Shown here piece by piece: positions 31,566 to 41,001 of a stretch of DNA of 64,000 bases; positions within the stretch are counted from its first letter, which is position 1, and each line of letters starts with the position of its first letter. The stretch covers positions 165,089 to 229,088 of the forward strand of contig CAJNDS010002431.1 of assembly GCA_905221605.1 (NCBI GenBank), in the 5' to 3' direction. The notes beneath the pieces were generated by a model. That model made no database searches and was not told the DNA's origin. It saw only the letters and a list, made by a program, of their open reading frames with translations. Source of the stretch: Symbiodinium natans. Lineage: Eukaryota; Sar; Dinophyceae; Suessiales; Symbiodiniaceae. Position numbers and translations under genes: made by a program.

Positions 31566-34500
31566 CAGGGTTTGGGGTTTGGGGTTGAGGGTTTAGGGTT
31601 TAGGGTTTTGGCTTAGGGTTTCTTTCTGACCGAGAAATCACTGTATTTCCAGTCCCGAAGTAGTGGTTCATGAAAAAATGGCGTCTACACCGAGACTAAT
31701 TATCTTGAATACGTTTTTCATCGACATCACGATCTCATCAACTTCGTAATGGAATCACGATCTGCCAACGGCAGTTGTACCATTATAACCCAAAGGGCAT
31801 CTACCTTGGTTATGGGGCACGACCCCTACAGGGCTCTGAACCTCTACCGCTTCCAAAAAGCACCCTCCGCTATCCAGGAGCCAAAACCCCAAAAACCTGG
31901 ACACTAGACCCTAAACCCTAAACCCCAAAACCCCAAACCCCAAACCCCAAACCCCAAACCCCAAACCCCAAAACCCCAAACCCCAAACCCCAAACCCCAA
32001 ACCCCAAACCCTAAACCCCAAACCCTAAACCCTAAACCCTAAACCCTAAACCCCAAACCCCAAACCCCAAACCCCAAACCCTAAACCCTAAACCCTAAAC
32101 CACAACCCACTGCCCCCCGAAGGAGGCGCTGATTGAATCCATGATGGAGGCGGTTGTCGCAGCGCACCCAGAGGCAGGGAGCTGAAACGCTGATGCTAAA
32201 ATTTCTAACCGGGGCTTTTAGGGTTTAGGGTTTAGGGTTTAGGGTTTAGGGTTTAGGGTTTAGGGTTTAGGGTTTAGGGTTTAGGGTGTAGGGTTTCAAG
32301 GATGGAGGGTTTCAAGGGGTCGTAGCCCATCAACCCCAAGATCCCGAAGCCCCCAAACCCTAAACTACTCTGTAGCCCCCTGGACCCTAAACCCTAAAAC
32401 CTAAACCCTAAACCCTAAACCCTAAACCCTAAACCCTAAACCCTAAACCCTAAACCCTAAACACTTGGGCAGAGGTCGAGGCTGCCCTGGTGGCCTCCGT
32501 GACCGCCGTCTCAGGGCGCCAAGGGCTGCCGGGCGCAGTTCCCTCAGGGACAGAGGCCGTGTGGGGTTTAGGGTTTAGGGTTTAGGGTTTAGGGTTTAGG
32601 GTTTAGGGGTAGGCTTCTAAGGTCCTGGGGCTTTCTTTCTAGGAGCTTTCGGGCGCTTAAGGGTCTTTCGGTTTGCTGTTGGGTTTGCTTCAGGCTTTTC
32701 TCAGAGTTTTGGGGGACTTTAGGGGTTCGTTTGAGGCTGAGGCTGGTTTTCAAGATCCACGGTGGTTCCCGTGTTCTCTTCTGGGTTGTGCTTTGGGATA
32801 GTTGATGATGTCCCTTCTTTCGTTTTACGGGAATGTATCCATAAAAAGCTTTCAAAGGGTTGAAAGCACAACTCAGTCTTAGCGGAGTTGGAAGAAGAGG
32901 GAGATTCATGGCTTCCCTACTCCCCCCCTCTATACTACCCCCCTCAGGTTCCCCCATAGTTGAGGCTAATTAGGGACAATGAAGCCTAATTGAGGTTATT
33001 CAAGAGGGGTACCTAGGGGGAGTAGTATAGACAGGGGGGGGGGGGGGGGGGTAGTAGCCCTAAACCCTAAACCCTAAACCCTAAACCATAAACCCTAAAC
33101 CTTAAACCCTAAACCCTAAACCCTAAACCCTAAACCCTAAAGAGAGATGCTGAGATGCAGGTGCCGGCCTGCCGAGCACTTCTGGACAAGCGGCTGCCGG
33201 CACCGAAGCGTCCAATCGGCAGAGACTACCGAAGAGCCCCCAAAACCTTAGCTTGCCTGTAGGGTTTAGGGTGTAGGGGTTAGGAGGGTTCAGGAGGGTT
33301 TAGGAGGGTTTAGGGTTTCGGGGTTTGGGGTTTAGGGTTTGGGGTTTCGGGGTTTGGGGTTTAGGGTTTGGGGTTGAGGGTTGAGGGTGTTGTGTTTCGG
33401 GTTGAGGGTTTGCTGCAGCTATATCAGCGCCATGAGCGCCATGATGTGGACACCGTACTTTATATAAACCTCATCTTGGCCCTGTAAACACCCTAAACCT
33501 TGCAAACCCAAACCCCAAATATGCCCTAAACCCTACAAACCTTACAAACCTTCAAGAACGCAATAAAGCCTAAGCCCCAAGTAAACCCTAAACCTGAACC
33601 CCCAAATGTAAAGCCTCAAATGAACCCTAAACCCCACATCATATAAACCTCCCAAAATATAAACCCTAAGGGTCATATACTGGGGCCCGACCTGGAGCCG
33701 GGGGAACCCTAAACCCTAAACCCTAAACCCTAAACCCTAAACCCTAAACCCTAATCCCTAAACCCTAAACCCTAAACCCTAAACCCCGAGTCCACCTTGG
33801 GATCCCCAGGCTGGTGGCCGCAGCCTCCAGCGTCCTCGCGGCCCTGCCCCGGAATGCCCCCAACCGACCGAGCGCCGCGTCACTTGTCTGCCTCTGGGAC
33901 CTGGGGTTTAGGGTTTCGGGTTTAGGGTTTCGGGTTTAGGGTTTAGGGTTTGTGGGGTTTAGGGTCGGGGCTTACGGTTCTTTAGGATGTTTGGGGTTTC
34001 TGGCATTTCTGGGATTTCTAGGGTTTCCAGGGTTTAGGGTTTCTTGGGTTTTGGGTTGCTGTTCATGGTTTCCAGCTTTAGGGTTTTTTGGTTTCGGGTT
34101 TTTTAGTGCTTCTGTTGTTTAGGGTTTCTAGGGTTGAGGGCTGCTTGGGGATCATAAGGAGTTCTGTGAGGGTAACCCAAGCTCCAAAATATGCCTGAGA
34201 ATGGCCTGCGCACCTTACTACTTTTGGGTTAGAGGCCGGGCTCTATCAAAGGTTGCCAGGGTTCAGGGTGCAGAGTTGCAAAACCTCAGGGTTTTCTAGC
34301 GTTTTTTAGGGTTCATGAGGGTTGTGAAGCTGAAGGCTAAGTCTAAACCCTAAACCCTGAACCCTACGTCCTTAGCCCTGTTTTGCTGTTTTTGTTGGGG
34401 GGAGGGGAACTCCTTGGAGCCTAAGCTACTTAAGGGGTTGGGCTTTTGGTTTTTGTTGCCCAGAATTCGGGTTGAGTGTATTACAGGGTTTTTAAGGAAG

Positions 34501-35652
34501 GGTTTAGGGTTTAGGGTTTAGGGTTTGGGGTTTGGGGTTTAGGGTTTAGGGTTTAGGGTTTAGGGTTTAGGGTTTAGGGTTTAGGGGAGGTCAAGGGGGT
34601 AGGTGACTAGGGAACGTCAGGAAGCTTGCGGAGCCTCAGGGTTTAGAGTTTAGGGTTCAGGGTTTAGGGTTTTTGGTGTAGGGCTTAGGGAGTATTAGGG
34701 AGCCTCAAGTTGCATACCCTCCCGTGAACACCCCTTTTAGGATGTTCCCCCTTCTACTAACAGTCCTCAATGGTGAAGCCTTAATAGGGATGAACTATAG
34801 TACCCCCTATCACAATCCCTATTCAGGAATGATAGTATTAGGGGGAACATCCCAACCCTAAACCCTACACCCTACACCCTACACCCTAAACCCTAAACCC
34901 TAAACCCTAAACCCTAAACCCTAAACCCTAAACCCTAAACCCTAAACCCTATTCCCTTAAGGACCCCATGGGTTTAGGTTTAGTCCCTTCGGCTATTGAA
35001 AGGCTTGCCTTCCTTTGCGATGCGGGTGCACGGCAAGGCAGCCATCGTCACCCACGCCTTTAGGGCTTGGGGTGTTTTTTGGGTTTAGGGTTTAGGGTCT
35101 AGGGTGTAGGGTGTAGGAGGGTTTAGGGTTTAGGGTTTAGGGTGCGAGGTTTCGGGTGAGGGGCTCCAAAGCGTTGCTGATTTCTCTGCCGCCAGAGTTC
35201 TGTAAGTTGCTGAAGTTCAGAACCCTCTGGCCTTATAGCTGTTGTAACAGGTTTCTCGGGACTACCAATTGCACTTGATTATAAGCCCTAAATCCCTAAA
35301 CCCCAAACCGCAAATAATCCCTGAACCCTAAGATTGCTTCTCTAAAGCCCAAGCCCGAATCCCCTAGATCCTCAGGGAAGTCAGATGCTTTGTGAGGTAC
35401 GTTGTGCTTTCTTTAAGCTTTACAGGGTACCTGGCTGACGCCATGGCTGGGACTCTCCTCCCATCAAGCTACAATGACTTGGCGGAAGCCGTGGAAGAAC
35501 CACGTGAGGATGAGGCAGATGATGAGATGTTCCTCGGAACCATCCCTGTCTACCGCTGGCGGGAGCTACGCGAGGAGGACCCAAGTTCGCACTGGTCCGT
35601 CCTCTACGAGCGGTTTTACCGGAAGCATGGACCTTCCAGCCTTAAACCCTAA
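27998..35652 (+). CDS. 14-exon gene, 353-aa unknown protein
   Basis: Exons: 27998-28084, 28835-28868, 29566-29623, 30156-30192, 30601-30660, 31070-31132, 31404-31454, 32123-32173, 32475-32565, 33161-33258, 33419-33483, 33810-33905, 35003-35046 and 35426-35652. They total 1062 nt and all phases match. The other two frames stop in exons 5 and 8. Most acceptors are AG|G; donors are GT except GC at 32174. Donors after exons 1, 4, 9 and 12 are GTTTAGG or GTTTACTG. The first third is Ala/Leu/Gly-rich and helical, the middle has A-F-R-K-Q-L-A-E-Q-L-A-T-L-E-E-Q, exon 11-12 is hydrophobic (L-Y-I-N-L-I-L-A-L-L-V-A-A-A), a possible membrane segment, and the last exon is acidic, ending V-Y-R-W-R-E-L-R-E-E-D...Y-E-R-F-Y-R-K-H. 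The stop TAA falls inside a CCCTAAG motif. No family recognised; the start is probably further upstream (26895 or beyond). Confidence 0.6.
29204..29228. repeat. Poly-C run, about 25 nt
   Basis: Homopolymer in an intron of the 14-exon gene. A similar run of 27 C is at 29466-29492. Confidence 0.85.
31214..31303. mobile_element. Fold-back element
   Basis: GGGTAGTTCTCTAAATTGTG at the left pairs with ACCCTAATTTCGAGAACTGCCC at the right, around GGGTGC...GGACCCC. A single arm-like relative (GGGTAGTTCTCCATTTAGGG) is at about 8502. Confidence 0.6.
31483..31563. repeat. Poly-G run of 81
   Basis: An uninterrupted G homopolymer begins 28 nt after the exon ending at 31454. It lies in the intron and is followed by TTTGGGG/TTTAGGG units. 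Exact length should be treated as uncertain. Confidence 0.85.
31640..32105. repeat. Single-copy DNA then CCCCAAA/CCCTAAA array
   Basis: 31640-31900 is single-copy with no gene seen. 31906-32100 is a C-strand array dominated by CCCCAAA variants, the complement of TTTGGGG, ending before the exon at 32123. Confidence 0.8.
32589..33055. other. Intron with family D fold-back
   Basis: A minus-strand frame 32589-32957 (122 codons) has no recognisable domain and ends in repeat-derived residues, so I do not call it a gene. At 32918-33052, CCCCCCTCTATACTACCCCC pairs with GGGGAGTAGTATAGACAGGG and AGGCTAATTAGG with CCTAATTGAGG, matching the element at 658-790. Confidence 0.5.
34739..34854. mobile_element. 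Fold-back family B copy
   Basis: AGGATGTTCCCCCTTCTACT pairs with AGTATTAGGGGGAACATCCC. ACAGTCCTCAATGG...TAGGGATGAACTATAG pairs with CTATCACAATCCCTATTCAGGA in part. C-strand repeats follow directly. Confidence 0.7.
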
Positions 35653-35654
35653 GC

Positions 35655-36180
35655 TTTCTAGGGTTTAGGGCGGATTTAGGATCTAGGGTGTAAGGTTTAA
35701 GTCTGGACTCCTAACCCTACACACTAGCTCCAAACCCTAAATTCTGAACCCCAAACCCCACCAACCCTACAAGCCCTACAAACCCTATACCGTAAACCCT
35801 CAACCCTGCAAACCCTAAACCCTAAGTCCCGGACCCTCAGCCTTTCTGGTTTTAAGGTAGGGCTTCAGGCTTTAGGGTTTAGGGGTTCAGGGTTTAGGAC
35901 GTACACTCCCCCAAGCCCTGAGGCCCTTTGTTGGGAGTCAATCTTGGAACTATAGGCGGGGTTTAGGGTTTAGGGTGTAGGGTTTAGGGCCCTTAATCTA
36001 CTCCCGCCCAAACCCAAGAATACAACCTTAGGGGTCCAAGGTCAAATCCCATGATTACTCTACGGGTATAGTTCCATGGGCCATTAATATGGTCCCTAAC
36101 CTCCTTGAAAGGGTTCCGATGTATGGGCCCTTTATTTGTATAGGTCGTATAAGGGGTATATGAGGGGCACCCTTTCAAGG
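35655..36180. other. Downstream DNA of the 14-exon gene, no gene recognised
   Basis: Degenerate telomere-type repeats and a fold-back-like stretch (36040-36180; GGGTCCAAGGTC..., GGTCCCTAACCTCCTTGAAA, GGGTTCCGATGTATGGGCCC) with a relative at 43060-43110. Confidence 0.4.
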
Positions 36181-36189
36181 CCCCATACC

Positions 36190-36430
36190 CAACTTCGGAG
36201 TATACTTAAGGGAAACCTCTTAGGGAAACATCATTAGGGTAAGACCTAAACCCTAAACCGTAAAAGAACCCTGAAATAACCGCGAAGGTCCCTTATAAGG
36301 GGCCCTCCTTTAGTCCCTAAGAGATGTATCTACCCTAAGATAAACGGCCCATCTTCGGAATATACTTAAGGGAAACATCATTAGGGTAAGAGAAACCCTA
36401 AACCCTAAACCCTAAACCCTAAAAGAGATT
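36190..36430. repeat. Imperfect direct repeat ending in CCCTAAA units
   Basis: CTTCGGAGTATACTTAAGGG (36194) recurs as CTTCGGAATATACTTAAGGG (36353). Both copies are followed by AAACATCATTAGGGTAAG and then by CCCTAAA units. This looks like a local duplication of an intron 3' end. Confidence 0.7.
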
Positions 36431-36444
36431 ACCGCAGGCCCACA

Positions 36445-36537
36445 TCTGGCCATGAGTTGCCTCCTCACTGCCGGACGTCGCGCTGCGGTCACTTCACAGG
36501 GCGATCTGGCAGCTTCTGCTGAAGAGTGCTGGGCTTC
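36445..36537 (+). CDS. Exon-like segment, unknown protein
   Basis: Between a C-strand block and a G-strand block, one + frame reads P-H-L-A-M-S-C-L-L-T-A-G-R-R-A-A-V-T-S-Q and onward to CTTCTAG|GGTTTAGG. The acceptor may be CCGCAG|G. Confidence 0.4.
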
Positions 36538-36599
36538 TAGGGTTTAGGGTTTAGGGTTTAGGGTTTAGGGTTTAGGGTTTAGGGTTTAGGGTTTAGGGT

Positions 36600-37200
36600 T
36601 AAGCTCCTTGTTCCGTTACCCATCTAACCGCAAGATCGACAGACCCCCACCTGTTTTCCTTTTGCTCTTATTATGATCTTTATTATGATGATTATTGTGA
36701 TTATGATGATTATGTTTAGGGTTTGGGGGTTAGGGTTTAGGGTTCAGGGTTTAGGGTTCCAGGAAAGCCATAATGCTCTGAACCTCCAACATCTCAAAAT
36801 TAGGGCGTCGGGTTCCCTGTGGGAGTGCGTTGTCGATATGCCATTGCGATGAGGCTTCTTTCAGGCTTGCGGGTTGTTCACATGTTATATATAATATATA
36901 CTACATATTATACACTCTTGAATAACATTATATGTATCCTGTGTCACGCATCATATGTGTGCACAGATTTTGGCGGGCCAAGGGTGTGGATTTTGGGTTG
37001 GGTAAATCCTCCGCAGCATCCACCAAGCCATAAAAAAAGCCCTGTGGTAGAAGCCTCCACCACAAGACGCCTGCAAACTCCCACAAACTCTGAGGAAATC
37101 CCAAAGAAGAAGCCCTGAAAAAGCCCTACTTTCACATAAGCACCGATTGTAGAACCACCCCAAACCTTCTCAATAAACCCTATAAACTCTTCAGCAAGCC
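36600..37200. other. Single-copy DNA, no gene recognised
   Basis: Contains TTATGATGATT microsatellite-like sequence (36665-36715) and AT-rich TATATAATATATACTACATA (36885-36910). The frames on both strands (36819-37163) overlap each other and have no recognised motif. Confidence 0.4.
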
Positions 37201-37261
37201 TAAGGCCTAAAGCCTACACCCTAAACCCTAAACCCTAAACCCTAAACCCTAAACCCCACAT

Positions 37262-37371
37262 GTAAACAGTATCAACCCGAAGTCCTGAAACCCAAGGCGC
37301 ACCAATCTGACAGCCCATCGCGAGGTGCTAGTCCTTCTCCGGGCCGATGCGGCAGAAGGCTACCGAATGGG
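37262..37371 (+). CDS. Exon-like segment, unknown protein
   Basis: After CCCAAG|G, one + frame reads T-N-L-T-A-H-R-E-V-L-V-L-L-R-A-D-A-A-E-G and ends at ATGG|GTTTAGGG, so the G-strand repeat supplies the donor. Confidence 0.45.
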
Positions 37372-37434
37372 TTTAGGGTTTAGGGTTGAGGGCTTAGGGT
37401 TTTGGGTTTAGGGTTTTTTTTTTTTTGTTTTTTT

Positions 37435-37779
37435 TGGGGGGGGGGGGGGGTGGGGGGTGGGTGGGGGGGGGGGGTGGGGGGGGTGGGGGGGGGTGGGGGG
37501 GGTTGGGGGGGGGGTGGGGGGGGGTGGGGGGGGGGGGGGTTGGGGGGGGGTCAGTGGTGGGGGGGGGGTGGGTGGGGTGGTGTGGGGGGGGGGGGGGGGG
37601 GGGGGTGGGGGGGGGGGGGGGGTGGGTTGTGGGGGATTGGTGGGGGGGGGTGGGGGGGGGTTGGGTGGGGTGGGGGGTGGGAGGTGGGGGGGGGGGGGGT
37701 GCGGGTGGAGGGGGGGTGTAGTGGGGGTGGTGTGTGGGGTTTGGGGGTGGTAGGTGGGGGGTGGGGGGGGGGGTGGGGT

Positions 37780-37810
<31 letters not shown>

Positions 37811-37838
37811 GTGGTGGGTTGGTGGGGGGGGGGGGGTT
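37435..37838. repeat. 400-bp G-rich (GGGGT) low-complexity tract
   Basis: Almost pure G and T with G-runs of 3-17 interrupted by T, GT or TGG. It would be strongly G-quadruplex-forming. Long Gly-rich frames on + and Pro-rich on - are artefacts of composition. Confidence 0.9.
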
Positions 37839-37869
37839 CAAAGAGCTTAAAGGCCTAGCCCTCAACCCT

Positions 37870-38460
37870 CAGTATAAACCCTATGAGCCCTAAACTAAAC
37901 CCTAAACGGTATAAACCCCAAAGAGCTGTAGTACGGGTTCTCGGGTCTATGAGTTCGGGTCCCGACAGGCTTATGCCCCGAAATGCGCACCACGACTCCT
38001 AGTCTCATCGCTCCTTAAAAATTCCCAACCCCTCATGAACCCTAAACCTTATACACCCTGTAAACCCGATAAACCCTACAAACCCAAAACACGAACCCTC
38101 AAGCCTAAACTTTGAACCCTGTAAGCCCCGAAGTGAACAGGCGCCCTCCGGAACTGCTTGGACCCCCCGTCGCCCGGCGACGCAGGCGCCTCCTGTGGAA
38201 GTGGGCTTTTTGGGGCCATGCTTATTTATCAGAAGTGGGGTTGTAAGTTAGGGTTTTGGGTCTAGCGAACCCCAAAAGGATTTCGGGTTCAGGGGTTCGT
38301 GCCTCCATAATACGGGCTTTATAGGGTTTAGGAGTTTGGGAGTTTATATCGGGTTTTGGATTGAACGGTCAGCGAGTAGATTTATGAGTGGCGTTACTGC
38401 CTGTATCGCCCAACCTGAGGTACTCATAACCTTCTACAAGCCCTAAACCGCGGAGAATGC
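37870..38460. other. Degenerate repeats with one possible exon
   Basis: 38136-38210 is open on + after GAACAG (A-P-S-G-T-A-W-T-P-R-R-P-A-T-Q). The remainder is diverged CCCTAAA-like and single-copy DNA without recognised genes. Confidence 0.35.
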
Positions 38461-38507
38461 GGTGGTCTCCTTTGTGAACGTCAAGGTCAGCCGCCCTAAA
38501 CCACAAG

Positions 38508-38624
38508 CACAAATGTCGTCCGCGCAAAGTCATGGAAAGCCGTGGAGGGCGAGACCACAGATGTCTTGCGCAAGCATAAGGAAGAGGTCCCTGGTGATGG
38601 CATCGCTTGGAGAGTCATTGAAGG
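38508..38624 (+). CDS. Exon-like segment, unknown protein
   Basis: After CCACAAG the + frame reads T-N-V-V-R-A-K-S-W-K-A-V-E-G-E-T-T-D-V-L and continues ...H-K-E-E-V-P-G-D-G-I-A-W-R-V-I-E to the donor AAGG|GTTTAGGG. This frame is more protein-like than the longer overlapping frame that starts at 38462. Confidence 0.5.
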
Positions 38625-38647
38625 GTTTAGGGTTTGTTGTTTAGGGT

Positions 38648-38757
38648 CTTGGTAGGCCAGTGGTACCCTTTGTTGCCCTTTTTTGGCTCTAAGGTTCCCT
38701 TATGTAGTAACCAGCCCCCCAAAAAGGGTACCCTTACTAAAATCTGGTTACTCCACC
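38648..38757. mobile_element. Fold-back family C
   Basis: CTTGGTAGGCCAGTGGTACC at the left pairs with GGTTACTCCACC at the right; AAGGTTCCCTTATGTAGTAACCAG lies in the middle. The best relative is at 46678-46782, where the arms are GCTTGGTAGGGTAGCCCAGT / ACTGGGTCTACCAAGC. Confidence 0.6.
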
Positions 38758-39067
38758 GGGTTCAGGGAAAGATGAATGGACATCTTGCAGGGAGAGCCTG
38801 GTAGGTGTAAAGCTCGGGTCGCTTCTTCACCCGCGTCCAGCCTTCTGTGGAGCCCACGAGCACGTGGAAATAGTTCATACTCGTTTTGAGCTTGCATCTT
38901 AAGAATCTTCTGGTGTCGCACTGTGACTTTGACCCTTTCCACTATAAAACGCCTTGTAGTCAGGGTGTTTCGGGCTGAACTCCAACCTATCCTCAGCCCT
39001 GAACCCAAAAAACCTAAACGCTAGGGTTTGGGGTTTTAGTTTAGGGTTTCGGGTTTAGGGTTTAGGG

Positions 39068-39145
39068 TCCAGGTGCCGGCAAGCTGCGGGTGCTGCTGCA
39101 GAGCTACGATGCGCTCCGGGCGATCCGAACCAGCGCCGCAGGGGT
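39068..39145 (+). CDS. Exon-like segment, unknown protein
   Basis: After GTCCAG, one + frame reads A-G-K-L-R-V-L-L-Q-S-Y-D-A-L-R-A-I-R-T-S, an amphipathic helix. The donor is uncertain (GCAGGG|GTGGCG is possible). Confidence 0.45.
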
Positions 39146-39282
39146 GGCGCCCCCAAAGTGATCTTGAAGGTTTGGAAGTTAGGCTTAATTTAGGGTTTAG
39201 GGTTTTGGGTTTAGGGTTTAGGGTTTGGGGTTTAGGGTTTTTTGGGTTTATAGAAATTGTATAGGGTTTGGGTCCCAATAAC

Positions 39283-39395
39283 GTTTTGAGCGAAAGTTTT
39301 GAGCGAAACGTTTTGAGCGAAAGTTTTGAGCGAAAGTTTTGAGCGAAACGTTTTGAGCGAAAGTTTTGGGCGAAACGTTTTGAGCGAAACGTTTT
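39283..39395. repeat. 13-15-bp tandem repeat (GTTTTGAGCGAAA)
   Basis: Eight or so units alternate GTTTTGAGCGAAA and CGTTTTGAGCGAAA. It marks the left edge of an AT-rich island; GTTTTGAGCGAAAT-like units reappear diverged at 39488-39525. Confidence 0.85.
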
Positions 39396-39534
39396 TTTGT
39401 TTTAGATATTCGGTTTTTAGGGTCGGCGTGGGGCGGAGGGTGGTGCGGCGGGACGGGGGGAAGACTGATATAGACAGGATTTTTGAAACCCCATAACATT
39501 TTGAACGAAATATTTTGAACGAATCATTTATTTT

Positions 39535-40455
39535 AAGATTTTCAATGGGATATCTAACTTGAAAATTTGGGATTTTTCAGAAATTATGTTCAATTTATTT
39601 TGAGGTTTTCAATGGGATATTTAATTTGGAAGTCAAAACTTTTTCTTCATGGATAGAATTCTTTTGATTCTGCATCGTTTCAACTCATTTTAATTTGAAA
39701 ACCAAAAATTTTTATTTGGATAGAATTCTGAAAAATATCGAGAAGTCTATCTGAAATTTTCACGAACTTTTGGTGTTTTACAAGGATTCAATGAATCTTT
39801 GGATATCCCACAATATATTTGGATCTTTTCTATTTATTTTGAGGTTTTCAATGGAATATCTAATTTGAAAAACCAAAATTTTTTACTATGGATAGAATTC
39901 TGAAAAATATCAAGAATTCGAGTTCAAATGCTCATGAGTTTTAGAATTTGCAAGGATTCAATGAATCTTTGGATATCTCAGAATATAATTGGATATTTTG
40001 AAATTATTTTGAGGTTTTCAGTGGGATATTTAATTTGAAAACCAAACCTTTTATTGTGGATAGAATTCTGATAAATATAGAGAATTAAAATTTGATTTTG
40101 TATTATTTCAATGTATTTTGAGAATTTCAAGGGGATATTTAATTTGAAAGCCAAACATTTTTATTATGGATAGAATTCTGAAAAATACCGAGATTTCTAT
40201 TTGAAATATTCACGAGCTTTTGGTTTTGCAAGGATCCAATGAACCTTTGGATACCTCAGAATATATTTGGGCATTTTCAAGTTATTTTGAGATTTTCAAT
40301 GGGATATTTATTTTGAAAAGCCAATTTTTTTTTATGGATAGAATTCTGAAAAATATAGAGATACTTCCAATTGAAATATTCAATTTTTGGATACCTCAGA
40401 ATATATTTGGATATTTTCAAATTATTTTGAGATTTTCAATGGGATGTTTAATTTG
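39535..40455. repeat. AT-rich diverged satellite island
   Basis: A block with the motif TTTTCAATGGGATATTTAAT at about 39540, 39605, 39843, 40013 (CAGTGG variant), 40122, 40291 and 40433, followed each time by GGATAGAATTCTGAAAAATA-like sequence 40-60 nt later. Spacing ranges from about 110 to 240 nt. Its AT content contrasts sharply with the rest of the window and it lacks telomere-type repeats. Confidence 0.85.
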
Positions 40456-40915
40456 AACGTGTCTCAGGACGTGGGCGTGAGAAGAGCAAGCATAAGATCA
40501 CATTTTTTGTTTTCGGTTATTGTGTGAAAGTGGAGAGGGATGTCGGCTACAGGTCCTCTGTGAGTGTGATTGTTGGTCTTGTGTGCAGGCACACAGTGCA
40601 TATGCTTTGGGTTGTAACCGCGCACCTCCCCATCACCACCAGAACATGGAGAGGTAACTCGCCAATAAGCAGAGCAACATAAACTTGAGATATCCATACA
40701 TGAGGGGTCATTTCGCAAAGGATAAGATTACCTTTCAGTAAGCAGAGCAACATACACGTGAGATTTCTCTCTTCATAAAATTCGAGAAGTTATCAAAAAC
40801 CTCAAATGCTCAACCTACGAGTGGGTGACTCAAGTTTATGACTGGAAACATGGCTGCGCAGACCAAGTCTTTTCCTTTGACTAGGCTTCGATGTCGAGGG
40901 ATGGAGGTCTATAAG
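40456..40915. other. Single-copy DNA after the AT island, no gene recognised
   Basis: Contains a short direct repeat (AATAAGCAGAGCAACATAAA and CAGTAAGCAGAGCAACATAC at about 40663 and 40737). The minus-strand frames 40464-40753 are not recognisable. Confidence 0.4.
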
Positions 40916-41001
40916 CCCTATAAGCCCTCTAAGCCCCCTAAGCCCTAAACCCTAAACCCTAAGCCCTAAACCCTAAACCCTGAACCCCGTCGCCGGCCCA
41001 G

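Noticed and set aside
31383-31616. 77-codon frame with a run of Gly.
   Set aside because: The Gly run is the 81-G homopolymer. Only 31404-31454 is kept, as an exon.
32589-32957. 122-codon minus-strand frame.
   Set aside because: It starts in a fold-back and ends in repeat-derived residues (L-N-P-K-P). No domain or splice support.
37402-37893. Gly-rich 163-codon + frame and Pro-rich minus-strand frame.
   Set aside because: Composition artefact of the GGGGT tract.
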